Translations under genes and position numbers: made by a program
The notes under the pieces: model-generated
What the model was told of the DNA's origin: nothing
The model's input: the letters and a program-made list of their open reading frames with translations, nothing else
Database searches by the model: none
NCBI GenBank assembly: GCA_044220725.1
Contig: JBGAQN010000045.1
Span: 1 to 19,841, forward strand
Source of the DNA: Phosphoribacter sp044220725
Lineage (GTDB): Bacteria; Actinomycetota; Actinomycetes; Actinomycetales; Dermatophilaceae
Length of the DNA: 19,841 nucleotides
Direction of reading: 5' to 3'
Part shown: piece by piece, positions 1-6,932 of the stretch
Layout: the number at the start of each line of letters is the position of its first letter
Numbering within the stretch: the first letter of the stretch is position 1

Positions 1-9
1 GGACCTCAG

Positions 10-519
10 ATGGACAGCTTCTTCGCCACGCTTCGCCGCAGCCCGCTCACCCGCTCGGACAACCGGATGGTCGCCGGTGTCTGCGCAGGCCTCGCCGAGC
101 GCATGGGTATCTCCCCCAGCATCGTGCGGGTGACCACCTTCGTCCTGGGCTGGTTCACCCCGATCCTTGCGCTCTACCTGCTCGCCGTCCTGCTCCTTCC
201 CAACCGGCGCGGCGAGATCCGCCTCGAGCGTGCTCTCCGCGGCGGTCACGGCGGCTCGATCGCACTCCTCGTTGTCACCGCCCTGATGATCTTCCCGGGC
301 TCGTTCTGGGACGGCGGCGCCGGCTGGCTCTGGCTCGTCGGCCTCAGCGTCGCGGGCGGCTTCTTCCTGGCCAACCGCAGCCGCTGCAGCACGCACACCC
401 TGGCGCCGACCTCTACGCCTCCCGCCCAGTCTCCCGCCCCAGCCCCGTGGTCGACCACGCCTCCCCCGCCGCCCTACGGCTCCACCGCCTCGGGCCCGCA
501 GGACGCGTCCCACAGCTGA
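10..519 (+). CDS. PspC-domain membrane protein
   Basis: A 169-residue protein. Residues about 10-65 match the PspC (phage shock protein C) domain: a basic stretch with SDNRM, the signature VAGVCAGLAERMG (21-33), a conserved IVRV at 38-41, then a hydrophobic helix at about 42-63. Two more hydrophobic segments lie at about 83-97 and 106-121. The tail from about 127 is a Pro/Ser/Thr-rich low-complexity region. In the family, PspC domains sit in the membrane and act in envelope-stress signalling, often as part of sensor proteins; here no kinase domain is attached. The ATG at 10 gives a complete domain, but the frame is open to the left edge (three more codons), so an upstream start outside the window cannot be excluded. 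No convincing ribosome binding site is visible in the nine preceding bases. A strong hairpin follows the stop codon. Confidence 0.85.
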   Translation: MDSFFATLRRSPLTRSDNRMVAGVCAGLAERMGISPSIVRVTTFVLGWFTPILALYLLAVLLLPNRRGEIRLERALRGGHGGSIALLVVTALMIFPGSFWDGGAGWLWLVGLSVAGGFFLANRSRCSTHTLAPTSTPPAQSPAPAPWSTTPPPPPYGSTASGPQDASHS

Positions 520-565
520 CGCGTCACACCGCTGAACCCTCACACCGCTGACGCTCACCACCGAT

Positions 566-599
566 GCCCCGGTATGCCGCCCGCGCGGCATACCGGGGC
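566..599 (+). terminator. Strong hairpin after the PspC gene, built from two inverted GTATGCCG octamers
   Basis: The arm 567-580 (CCCCGGTATGCCGC) pairs perfectly with 585-598 around a 4-nt loop, and G566-C599 extends the stem to 15 bp. It lies 47 bases after the PspC stop codon. There is no U-tract, which is common for actinobacterial intrinsic terminators. Each arm carries one copy of the octamer that is over-represented across the window. A terminator role is inferred from position and stability. Confidence 0.7.
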
Positions 600-650
600 G
601 TCGTGCGTTGCGGGGCGCAAAGGTGGGTTCGGGCCGTCGGTCCAGCCGCC

Positions 651-714
651 TGGATGAGGTTCGTGGCGGTTGGATGAGGCTAGACAGTCATCCAAGCGTC
701 ACCAACCTCATCTA
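651..714. promoter_or_regulatory. Nested four-half-site operator-like palindrome
   Basis: Two direct copies of TGGATGAGG start at 651 and 671, and two inverted copies, TCATCCAAGCG at 688 and TCATCTAAGCG at 708, face them. Like-oriented copies are exactly 20 bp apart. The inner pair (TTGGATGA 670-677 with TCATCCAA 688-695) and the outer pair (651-661 with 704-714, one mismatch) share the same centre at 682.5. That symmetry is what two cooperating dimers of a regulator would require. It lies about 105 bp before the preferred start (820) of the DUF5671-like gene, so it probably controls that gene. No regulator is identifiable in the window. Confidence 0.6.
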
Positions 715-819
715 AGCGTGCCGGCCTCCCGGACCGCCCGACGATGGATGATGGAAGAGCAGGCTCGCGCCCTGACTCGCGGGGCCGCGAACGCTGCTGC
801 TGAGGCTGGGAGGGGCACC

Positions 820-2652
820 ATGGTGGTCTCGCTCATCGTTCTGGTCCTGGCAGGAACCATTGCGGCTCTCGTCCTCGCCGTGGTCCGGCGACCCACGGCC
901 AGCCCAGGAACGGCATCCGGATCAGCCCGCCGCATCGTCGTCCTCGGGCTCCTCGGAATCCTTGTTGTCGTCGCGGTGACCGGGCTGACCAGCGCACTCG
1001 GCCGGATCTCCGCCGACCTCGACCCCGACCTCGACCCTGCGATCGAGGCCGACATCACCAGCGCCTTGGCCGAGTCACTCGCCGCCTTCCTCATCGCCGG
1101 GCCGGCGGCGGTCGGGTTGTGGTGGATCTTCTGGCGCCGGGTCGACACACCTCGGGAGCGGTCTTCCGCGGCGTGGGGGCTTTACGTCGCCCTGCTCTCG
1201 ACCATCGCCCTGATCGCCGGCAGCGTCGGCGTCTTGTCTGCCCTGGCCGACCTCGTCCACGGCCGATGGCACCCAGATTCGGCGGCCGCCGGACTGGTCT
1301 GGCTCGGCATCTGGGCCTGGCACCGATGGATGGCCCGCCATCCCGTCAAGAGCCCCACTCGGCTGAGCAACCTCGCGACCGCAGCGGGCGCGGCATACGG
1401 GCTGATCCTCGGTGCGATCGGGGCGATCGGGGCGCTGAGCGCGCTGGGCGAGTGGGTGACTCACCCGTTTGGGGATCGCGCCTATCTCGCCCACCCCGGG
1501 TGGCAGCCGATGCTGGGGTCACTGGTCTGGGCGGCCGGCGGCACCCTTGTGTGGTGGCTGCACTGGGTGCGGCGCGGAGGGAGAAATCTGCGCACCCCTG
1601 CCGCCGAAGCGCTCACCGTCGTCATCGGCGTCGCGCTCGCCGTCGCGCTCGCACTGGGCGGGACGGCGACCGCACTGTATGCCGTGCTGCAAGCCGCCGT
1701 GGGGCTCGCGGGCGGGGTGCCCTCGATGCTCGACCAACTCCCGTCCGCCCTCGCCACGGGCACCGTCGGGGCGGCGATCTGGGCCTACCACCATCGGGTC
1801 GTGTCGACTCGCTCACCGGGGGTGCGCGATGCCGCCCGCCTGCTCGTCAGCGCACTCTCCTTGGTAGCGCTAGCGATCGGCATCGGCACCCTGGTCAGCG
1901 CGGGCCTGGGGATTCCGGCCCCGGAGCTAGGTGAGAGCCTCGGAGGTTTGGCGTGCACCGGGGTGAGTGCGCTGGCCGTCGGCGCGCCGACCTGGTGGCT
2001 GACCTGGCGCCCGCGGCAACCTCAGGCGGAGCGGCCGAGCGACCTCGGGTCCGAGGCCCGACGCCGCACCTACCTCATCCTCGTGTTCGGATGCGCCGGC
2101 CTGGTCGGGGTCGTCGCGGCCATCGTCGCTCTCACCCGGGTGCTTGAGTCGGTCCTCGGCGGCAGTTCGGGGGTGAGCCTGCTGGGCGGGATCCGCGGCC
2201 CGCTCGGGCTGCTCGTCGCGACCGGGCTCGTGTCGGGTTACCACGTCGCCGTGTGGCGGGCCGACGCGCGCGCCCGGTATGCCGCCCAACCCCCGGACGC
2301 TGACCCCACCTCCTCGGAGGTTCCGATGCAGCCGACCGCGAAGGCCGGGCCTGTCGATGCGGGGGCCACGCGGCGGCGCCTGGCGACCGTGATCCTCGTC
2401 GGGCACGGGGACCTGGGCGACGTCGCCACAGCGCTGGCCGACGCCCTCGGGGTTTCAGTCGCTGCCTGGGAGCGCACCGACGCAATCACCCATTCCGATC
2501 CCGGTCTCGAGGCTCGCCCCCCTGCCGCAACCACCCCGGACGAGGTCATCGCAGCCGTGCTGGCCGCCGACTGGGGCGGCGCCGAACACCTCCTCGTCAC
2601 CGTCGGTCAGAACGCGAGCGTGAACGTGGTTCCTGTACTCCCACAGCGTTGA
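820..2652 (+). CDS. Polytopic membrane protein with six repeats, DUF5671-like
   Basis: A 610-residue protein if it starts at the ATG at 820, which has a good ribosome binding site (GGGAGGGG) just upstream and begins directly with a hydrophobic helix (MVVSLIVLVLAG). The frame is open further up, to a TTG at 670, but that codon lies inside the operator-like palindrome; ATGs at 748 and 751 are also possible. The protein repeats a unit of roughly 65-80 residues, each ending in a hydrophobic helix with tryptophans and a basic exit: near residues 97 (VGLWWIFWRR), 157-172 (VWLGIWAWHRW), 233-252 (VWWLHWVRR), 314-325 (AIWAYHHR), 389-398 (TWWLTWRPR) and 469-484. This pattern resembles DUF5671 membrane proteins, which have no known function. 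After about residue 485 it becomes soluble and Pro/Ala-rich, with a segment reading TVILVGHGDLGDVATALADA. Family assignment is from memory of the pattern. Confidence 0.72.
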   Translation: MVVSLIVLVLAGTIAALVLAVVRRPTASPGTASGSARRIVVLGLLGILVVVAVTGLTSALGRISADLDPDLDPAIEADITSALAESLAAFLIAGPAAVGLWWIFWRRVDTPRERSSAAWGLYVALLSTIALIAGSVGVLSALADLVHGRWHPDSAAAGLVWLGIWAWHRWMARHPVKSPTRLSNLATAAGAAYGLILGAIGAIGALSALGEWVTHPFGDRAYLAHPGWQPMLGSLVWAAGGTLVWWLHWVRRGGRNLRTPAAEALTVVIGVALAVALALGGTATALYAVLQAAVGLAGGVPSMLDQLPSALATGTVGAAIWAYHHRVVSTRSPGVRDAARLLVSALSLVALAIGIGTLVSAGLGIPAPELGESLGGLACTGVSALAVGAPTWWLTWRPRQPQAERPSDLGSEARRRTYLILVFGCAGLVGVVAAIVALTRVLESVLGGSSGVSLLGGIRGPLGLLVATGLVSGYHVAVWRADARARYAAQPPDADPTSSEVPMQPTAKAGPVDAGATRRRLATVILVGHGDLGDVATALADALGVSVAAWERTDAITHSDPGLEARPPAATTPDEVIAAVLAADWGGAEHLLVTVGQNASVNVVPVLPQR

Positions 2653-2687
2653 CCGCATCGGCACCGCAGCGTGGCTGCACCGTGACG

Positions 2688-2711
2688 GCAGCATTCGCCG
2701 CAGCATTCGCC
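2688..2711. repeat. Two tandem copies of a 12-bp unit
   Basis: GCAGCATTCGCC occurs at 2688-2699 and 2700-2711 in the 128-bp gap after the DUF5671-like gene. It lies upstream of the promoter of the next gene. No function can be assigned. Confidence 0.6.
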
Positions 2712-2744
2712 GTAGCCACGAGGGGCTCAGCGCCTTGAATCCTC

Positions 2745-2773
2745 TTGCGGTGCCGCAGTTAGTGCGGCATACT
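2745..2773 (+). promoter_or_regulatory. Candidate leaderless promoter
   Basis: TTGCGG (2745-2750), a 17-bp spacer and CATACT (2768-2773) fit a primary sigma factor -35/-10 pair moderately well. The -10 element ends 7 bases before the ATG at 2781, so transcription would begin at or next to the start codon. Such leaderless mRNAs are common in actinobacteria. No ribosome binding site is visible before 2781, which fits. The -10 element is embedded in one copy of the window-wide octamer (CGGCATAC, 2765-2772). Confidence 0.5.
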
Positions 2774-2780
2774 GGATTGC

Positions 2781-3185
2781 ATGAGCACCGCAGCAGAATC
2801 ACTCGCCGCAGCGATCGCCGCCGCCCAAGAGGCGTTGACGACCGTCGACCCCGGCGACCCCGAGCAGGCGCTTCCGCACTTGCGGGAGGCCCAGCTCAAG
2901 GTCACCGAAGCCCTCGACGAGGCAATGGCGGCCGCGGTGCTCACCGAGGGGTCGACGATCCGTGCGACCGCCACCCTCGCCGGCCTCACCGAGAACGCCG
3001 TCGGGCCGCGCCTTGCGCGCACGAGCCTGCTCGCGGCATACCGGGAAGGCGACCGGGTGACCCGCACGGGCGTGGAGCGCGCGCGCTACGACCTCGAAGA
3101 GGGGCGCCACAAGGTGTCCCCGCCCACCCCGGACGACGAGCGTCCGCCGCTGCGTTTCCGCGCGCGGCGCCCCGAATCACACTGA
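2781..3185 (+). CDS. Small uncharacterised, largely helical protein
   Basis: A 134-residue protein I do not recognise. The first 55 or so residues are Ala/Glu-rich and likely helical. Residues about 58-90 (around RATATLAGLTENAVGPRLAR) have the rhythm of a helix-turn-helix, though this is only a resemblance. The C-terminus is basic and Pro/Arg-rich. There are no membrane segments or signal peptide. The ATG lies just 7 bases after a -10-like element, suggesting leaderless translation. The VWA gene starts 35 bp downstream on the same strand, so the two are probably one operon and may act together. Confidence 0.65.
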   Translation: MSTAAESLAAAIAAAQEALTTVDPGDPEQALPHLREAQLKVTEALDEAMAAAVLTEGSTIRATATLAGLTENAVGPRLARTSLLAAYREGDRVTRTGVERARYDLEEGRHKVSPPTPDDERPPLRFRARRPESH

Positions 3186-3220
3186 TCGACAGTGATGTCG
3201 TTGACCCACAAGGAGTCTCG

Positions 3221-3874
3221 ATGACCGATCCGAACCTCACCCACCTCTACTTCCTCCTCGACCGCTCCGGCTCGATGGCCTCCATCAAGCCCGAGACCGA
3301 AGCCGGCTTCGACGCGTTCATCGCCGAACAGCGGACCGCGCCCGGCCGCTGCGAGGTCACCCTCGCCCAGTTCGACACCGACTACGAGGAGGTGTATGCC
3401 GCCCGCCCCGTCGCCGAGGTGCCGCCCTTGCGGCTCATCCCCCGCGGCACGACGGCCCTGCTCGACTCGATCGGCCGTTTGGTGACGACGGCCGGCGAGC
3501 GCCTCGCCGCTTTGAATGAAGACGCTCGTCCCGGCACCGTCATCGTCGGCGTCATGACCGATGGTCACGAAAACGCCTCGCACGAATGGGGATTCGGGTC
3601 GATCCGGGCGCTCATCGAGCAGCAGACCAAGGTCTACTCCTGGGAGTTCCTCTACATGGGGGCCGACCAGGACGCCATCGAGGTCGGCGCCCAGCTCGGG
3701 GTCTCAAGCGACCGGTCGCTCACTTACGACCGGCACCGGGTGGGGTCGGCGATGGCTGCCGCATCCGGCAACATCTCGGCGATGCGGGCGGCTCGATCGG
3801 CCGGAGCCAGCCCCGCTGTAGCCCGGCAGAAGCTCGCCTTCACCGAGGCCCAGCGCACCGACGCTGGCGCCTGA
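3221..3874 (+). CDS. Cytoplasmic von Willebrand factor A (VWA) domain protein
   Basis: A 217-residue protein made essentially of one VWA domain. The metal-ion-dependent adhesion site (MIDAS) is intact: DRSGS at residues 14-18 (DxSxS), a threonine in RGTT (77-78) and D114 in the VMTDGHEN motif. There is no signal peptide or membrane helix, so it should act in the cytoplasm, where such domains usually mediate Mg-dependent protein contacts. The ATG at 3221 is preceded by AAGGAG (3210-3215) at ideal distance; longer in-frame starts upstream would overlap the preceding gene. It follows the small 2781 gene by 35 bp. Oddly, the same frame beyond the TGA (3872-3874) still looks coding for another 54 codons. 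The partner of the VWA domain is unknown. Confidence 0.88.
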   Translation: MTDPNLTHLYFLLDRSGSMASIKPETEAGFDAFIAEQRTAPGRCEVTLAQFDTDYEEVYAARPVAEVPPLRLIPRGTTALLDSIGRLVTTAGERLAALNEDARPGTVIVGVMTDGHENASHEWGFGSIRALIEQQTKVYSWEFLYMGADQDAIEVGAQLGVSSDRSLTYDRHRVGSAMAAASGNISAMRAARSAGASPAVARQKLAFTEAQRTDAGA

Positions 3875-4039
3875 GCAGAGCCGGACGCCCCCACGGGCCA
3901 GCTGGTCAGGGCCCTCCACCCCGACCAGCAGGCCCGGGTCTTCGCTGCGCGCCTCACCGCCGTGATGCATGGGTTCGAGCAGGTATGCCGTACCGTGGAG
4001 CCAGCAGCCCGGCCAGTCTCGCTTCGGGTTGCCTGGTGA
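3875..4039 (+). other. In-frame coding-like extension after the VWA stop codon
   Basis: Continuing in the VWA frame past its TGA gives 54 codons before the next stop (4037-4039). The third positions of the first 40 or so codons are almost all G or C, as in the real genes here, and the peptide is plausible (LHPDQQARVFAARLTAV in its middle). The first start-like codons in frame (GTG 3962, ATG 3965) come late and lack a ribosome binding site. It may be the remnant of a longer VWA protein cut by a nonsense change, or a read-through extension. It contains one octamer copy (3983-3990). The remainder to 4134 shows nothing further except the helicase ribosome binding site. Confidence 0.4.
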
Positions 4040-4134
4040 CGTTGTAGCGATCTGAGCCGCACCGCTCGTGGAGCGATCCGCGAGTCGACGTGCGCCGGCG
4101 AGACGGTCCCACCTTCAATGACGGAGATTTTCCC

Positions 4135-5625
4135 TTGTTTCACAATGCTTTTGCAGATCTTGGTGTGCCCGCGAACCTGGCGGACGCGCTGGCCCGGGTC
4201 GACATCGTCGCCCCGACACCCATCCAAGCCGCCACGTTGCCCGACTCGTTGGCGGGACGCGACCTGCTGGGTCGTGGTCGCACCGGGTCTGGCAAGACCT
4301 ATGCCTTCCTCCTGCCGATCGTTGCCCGGCTCACCTCGGCTACCTCGGGCGCCTCGGCGACTTCGGGCGCCTCGGCGACCTCGGGCGCCCGCTCGGCTCG
4401 TCCGGTTAGGTCCGCTCGCTCGCCCCGGGCGCTGGTCATCGTTCCCACCCGCGAGTTGGCCGCCCAGGTCGACACGGCGCTGGCGCCGTTGGCTCGCGCC
4501 GCCGGGCTCACGTCGCTGACCGTCTTCGGCGGCGTGGGCCAGGCGCCGCAAGTGCGGGCCCTGCGCGCCGGGGTCGACATCGTCATCGCGTGCCCGGGGC
4601 GCCTGGAGGACCTCATCGGTCAAGGCGAGTGTCGGCTCGACCGGGTCGAGATCACGGTGCTCGACGAGGCCGACCACATGTCCGACCTGGGCTTTCTCCC
4701 CGCGGTCCGGCGGTTGCTCGAGCTCACCCCCACCAACGGGCAGCGGCTGCTTTTCTCGGCGACGCTCGATGCTGCCGTCGCGGTGATCGTCAAACGCCAC
4801 CTGCGCAATCCCGTGACGCACGAAGCCGATTCGCCGCAGGCTTCGGCCGACGACGTCGAGCATCACGTCTTGCAAGTCGAAGCCGACCAGCGGATGCCGG
4901 TCCTCGTTGACCTGACGAGCGGGGCTCGTCGGTCGGTCGTCTTCACCCGCACCAAACACCGGGCCAAGACCTTGGCCAGCAAGCTCAACTCGATGGGTGT
5001 CTCGTCCGTCGAGTTGCACGGCAACCTCGCTCAGAACGCCCGCACCCGCAATCTCGCGGCCTTCCACTCCGGCGCGGCCAGCACCCTCGTGGCGACCGAC
5101 ATCGCCGCCCGCGGCATTCATGTCGACGACGTCGAGTTGGTCATCCATGCCGACCCGCCGAGCGAGTTCAAGGCCTATGTCCACCGCTCCGGCCGCACTG
5201 CACGGGCGGGAGCGAAGGGCACGGTCATCACGCTGATGGAGCGCGAGCAGGCCGCCGAGGTTCGCGCGCTGGTCAGGGCGGCCGGCATCCGTCCGACGAC
5301 CACCTCGGTGGGTGTCGGCCACCCGATGTTGCGCCATCTCGTGCCCGGCGAGCGTCGGTTGACTCCGGTGAGCGCGCGGCCCGCCGAGACCGCGACGGCA
5401 CCGGCACGACGGCAACAACCGGCCCGCCCCGGGCGCCGCCCGCAGGGTGCCGCTCGGACCGGCGCCCCCGTAGCTGGACCCTCCACCCCGGCTGCACGCG
5501 GAGCGCGTCGAGCGGCAACCCCCGCGGTGGGACAACGGTCCGGTGCTGCTCGCGCCGGTTCGATGTCGCCTGCTCGGATGAGCGAACAAGGCGGTGGACG
5601 ACGACGCCGGGCGGCCAGCCGCTGA
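4135..5625 (+). CDS. DEAD-box ATP-dependent RNA helicase
   Basis: A 496-residue helicase that unwinds RNA using ATP, probably in ribosome assembly or RNA turnover. All core motifs are visible: Q motif (APTPIQ), Walker A RTGSGKT (49-55), PTRELAAQV, DEAD (177-180), SAT (208-210), VVFTRTKH, ATDIAARGIHVDDVELVIH and HRSGRTARAG (350-359). After the second RecA domain comes a basic Arg/Ala/Pro-rich tail of about 90 residues, typical of RNA-binding extensions. I chose the TTG at 4135 because GGAG (4123-4126) lies 8 nt before it and the region around it is unusually AT-rich, as at a translation start; a GTG at 4090 in the same frame lacks a ribosome binding site. Between Walker A and PTREL sits a threefold Ser-Ala-Thr-Ser-Gly-Ala repeat, an unusual place for low complexity. 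Confidence 0.9.
   Translation: MFHNAFADLGVPANLADALARVDIVAPTPIQAATLPDSLAGRDLLGRGRTGSGKTYAFLLPIVARLTSATSGASATSGASATSGARSARPVRSARSPRALVIVPTRELAAQVDTALAPLARAAGLTSLTVFGGVGQAPQVRALRAGVDIVIACPGRLEDLIGQGECRLDRVEITVLDEADHMSDLGFLPAVRRLLELTPTNGQRLLFSATLDAAVAVIVKRHLRNPVTHEADSPQASADDVEHHVLQVEADQRMPVLVDLTSGARRSVVFTRTKHRAKTLASKLNSMGVSSVELHGNLAQNARTRNLAAFHSGAASTLVATDIAARGIHVDDVELVIHADPPSEFKAYVHRSGRTARAGAKGTVITLMEREQAAEVRALVRAAGIRPTTTSVGVGHPMLRHLVPGERRLTPVSARPAETATAPARRQQPARPGRRPQGAARTGAPVAGPSTPAARGARRAATPAVGQRSGAARAGSMSPARMSEQGGGRRRRAASR
4336..4389 (+). repeat. Three 18-bp tandem repeats inside the helicase
   Basis: Units 4336-4353, 4354-4371 and 4372-4389 differ by only one or two bases and encode SATSGA three times. 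They lie between Walker A and motif Ia of the first RecA domain. The length is a multiple of three, so copy-number change would keep the frame. Confidence 0.85.
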
Positions 5626-5629
5626 GCGC

Positions 5630-5677
5630 GACGGCATACCTCCCGCAGGCGGCAAACCACCCGTCCCGTATGCCGTC
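5630..5677 (+). terminator. Inverted octamer pair after the helicase gene
   Basis: GACGGCATAC (5630-5639) pairs perfectly with GTATGCCGTC (5668-5677), a 10-bp stem with a 28-nt loop, starting 5 bases after the helicase stop codon. Both arms contain the window-wide octamer. A terminator role is inferred by analogy with the 566-599 hairpin; the long loop makes it weaker. Confidence 0.4.
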
Positions 5678-5754
5678 CGCCTGAGTGAGCGGTCGGTCGG
5701 CGCACTCCAGCCGCGCCCCCCGCAGACGGGGGGCCGGCGGCATACCATGCGGGC

Positions 5755-6288
5755 GTGGGCCACATCGGACGGCGACCTGGCGTGATGGTGCTGGGTGCGC
5801 TCCTCCTGGCCGGCGGGTGCTCGTCCGCGGCTGGGTCTGGAGCTGGGGATGGCACGACGCCCGCACCGTCGGCATCCTCGCTGTCGCGAGGGACGTCGGC
5901 CGACGCAGCGGTCGATGGCCTGGTCACGGCTCGGATCGGCGGCGCCACGTTCCGGCTGCGCGACACCCCGACTGCCGCAGATCAGTCCCGCGGCCTGTCG
6001 GTCGTCGAGGGTCTGGCTGAGGACGAAGGGATGCTGTTCCGGCTCGGCAGCCCCAAGGTCCAGGGCATGTGGATGAAGGACATGCGGTTCGCCATCGACA
6101 TCCTGTGGGTCGGCGCCGATAGCACGGTGGCGCATCTGGAACATGACGTGGCCCCGTCGACCTATCCGACGGTGTTCCGGAACCCGCCGGACCGGCCAGC
6201 CGTGGCGGTCATCGAGTTGGCGGCGGGTGCGGCGAGTCGCCACGGGATCACCGTTGGCAGTCCGGTTGACCTTGGCGGCATACGGTGA
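5755..6288 (+). CDS. DUF192-domain lipoprotein
   Basis: A 177-residue secreted lipoprotein. The N-terminus has two arginines, a hydrophobic stretch (10-20) and a lipobox-like LLAGGC ending at C22, the predicted lipidated cysteine; alanine at the -3 position is less usual. A Ser/Thr/Ala-rich linker runs to about residue 52. The rest is a DUF192 domain with its hallmark residues: QSRGL (77-81), GMLF (92-95), WMKDM (106-110), AIDILWV and a late VIELAAGAASRHGI. DUF192 proteins have no settled function. The GTG start at 5755 has no clear ribosome binding site; an octamer copy (5738-5745) lies 9 bases upstream and may supply a -10 region for leaderless expression. The stop at 6286-6288 is 4 bases before the next start, so the two genes are probably co-expressed. 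Confidence 0.85.
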   Translation: MGHIGRRPGVMVLGALLLAGGCSSAAGSGAGDGTTPAPSASSLSRGTSADAAVDGLVTARIGGATFRLRDTPTAADQSRGLSVVEGLAEDEGMLFRLGSPKVQGMWMKDMRFAIDILWVGADSTVAHLEHDVAPSTYPTVFRNPPDRPAVAVIELAAGAASRHGITVGSPVDLGGIR

Positions 6289-6292
6289 AGCC

Positions 6293-6763
6293 GTGAGCCA
6301 GCCAGCGCGTCCCGGGAGTCTCCTCGTCGTGCACCACACGACCTCGCCTGCCTTGGAGGCAATGCTCGATGCGGTCCTGGCCGGGACCCGGGCGGAAGGC
6401 CTCGAGCGCGTCGACGGGGTGGTCCGGCCCGCGCTGGCAGCAACAGCGAGCGACGTGCTGGGAGCTGGGGCCGTGGTGCTGGGTACGCCGGCGAATATCG
6501 GCTACATGTCGGGGGCGCTCAAGCACTTCTTCGACCAGATCTACTACCCGTGTTTGCATGCGACGGGTGGCACGGCATACGGGCTGTATGTGCATGGCAA
6601 CCTGGACACGACCGGAGCAGCGCGATCGGTGCACGCGATCACCGGCGGATTGCAGTGGCGCAAGGCGGCCGATGACGTCGTCGCGCTCGGACCGCCGTCT
6701 TCGGACGACCTGGACGCCTGCTGGAACCTCGGCGCCACCCTGGCCGCCGCCCTGCTCCCCTGA
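6293..6763 (+). CDS. Flavodoxin-like / NAD(P)H-dependent oxidoreductase family protein
   Basis: A 156-residue protein with the flavodoxin-like fold pattern: a first strand with LLVVHHTTSPALEAMLDAVL (10-29), a second strand ending in VVLGTPANIGYMSGALKHFF (61-80), then YGLYVHGN, and a C-terminal helix. The GTPANIGYMSG segment corresponds to the flavin-contacting loop of this family. It should be a soluble FMN-binding electron-transfer or reductase protein; the substrate is unknown. The GTG at 6293 gives the standard family N-terminus; the longer open frame upstream overlaps the DUF192 gene. An octamer copy (6276-6283) lies 9 bases before the GTG, while translational coupling with the DUF192 gene 4 bases upstream is also possible. 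Confidence 0.82.
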   Translation: MSQPARPGSLLVVHHTTSPALEAMLDAVLAGTRAEGLERVDGVVRPALAATASDVLGAGAVVLGTPANIGYMSGALKHFFDQIYYPCLHATGGTAYGLYVHGNLDTTGAARSVHAITGGLQWRKAADDVVALGPPSSDDLDACWNLGATLAAALLP

Positions 6764-6770
6764 CCTTCAC

Positions 6771-6898
6771 CGAAATCCTCACACCCGCCGACAATTTCGA
6801 CCCCGGGTGGCCCGGGAGGCCCCCGAAATCCTCACACCCGCCGACAATTTCGACCCCGGGTGGCCCGGGAGGCCCCCGAAATCCTCACACCCGCCGAC
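6771..6898. repeat. 53-bp tandem repeat, about 2.4 copies, between convergent genes
   Basis: Units begin at 6771, 6824 and 6877; the first two are identical over 53 bp and the third ends after about 22 bp. Each full unit contains CGAAAT and ATTTCG (6771-6776 with 6794-6799 in the first), able to form a small stem, followed by two CCCGGG sites. The unit length is not a multiple of three and the block lies between a stop codon at 6763 and the convergent stop at 6933, so it is non-coding. It may help end transcription from both sides, or be a variable-number repeat locus. The remaining gap to 6932 shows nothing further. Confidence 0.9.
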
Positions 6899-6932
6899 GA
6901 CCTCGGGCCGGTCGAGCTCCGAAAGCCCCCGA

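Noticed and set aside
670..819. TTG at 670 as the start of the DUF5671-like gene
   Set aside because: It falls inside the symmetric operator-like array, has no ribosome binding site, and adds 50 non-hydrophobic residues; the ATG at 820 has a strong ribosome binding site.
4118..4519. ATG at 4118 opening a different frame at the helicase start
   Set aside because: It would lose all helicase motifs; the GGAG after it correctly serves the in-frame TTG at 4135. I do not see a frameshift in the helicase.
3724..6339. An 871-codon minus-strand open frame
   Set aside because: It lies opposite the helicase and DUF192 genes, whose motifs are unmistakable on the plus strand; its translation has no recognisable domain.
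6771..6898. CRISPR array
   Set aside because: The repeat units abut directly with no unique spacers, and no cas genes are present.
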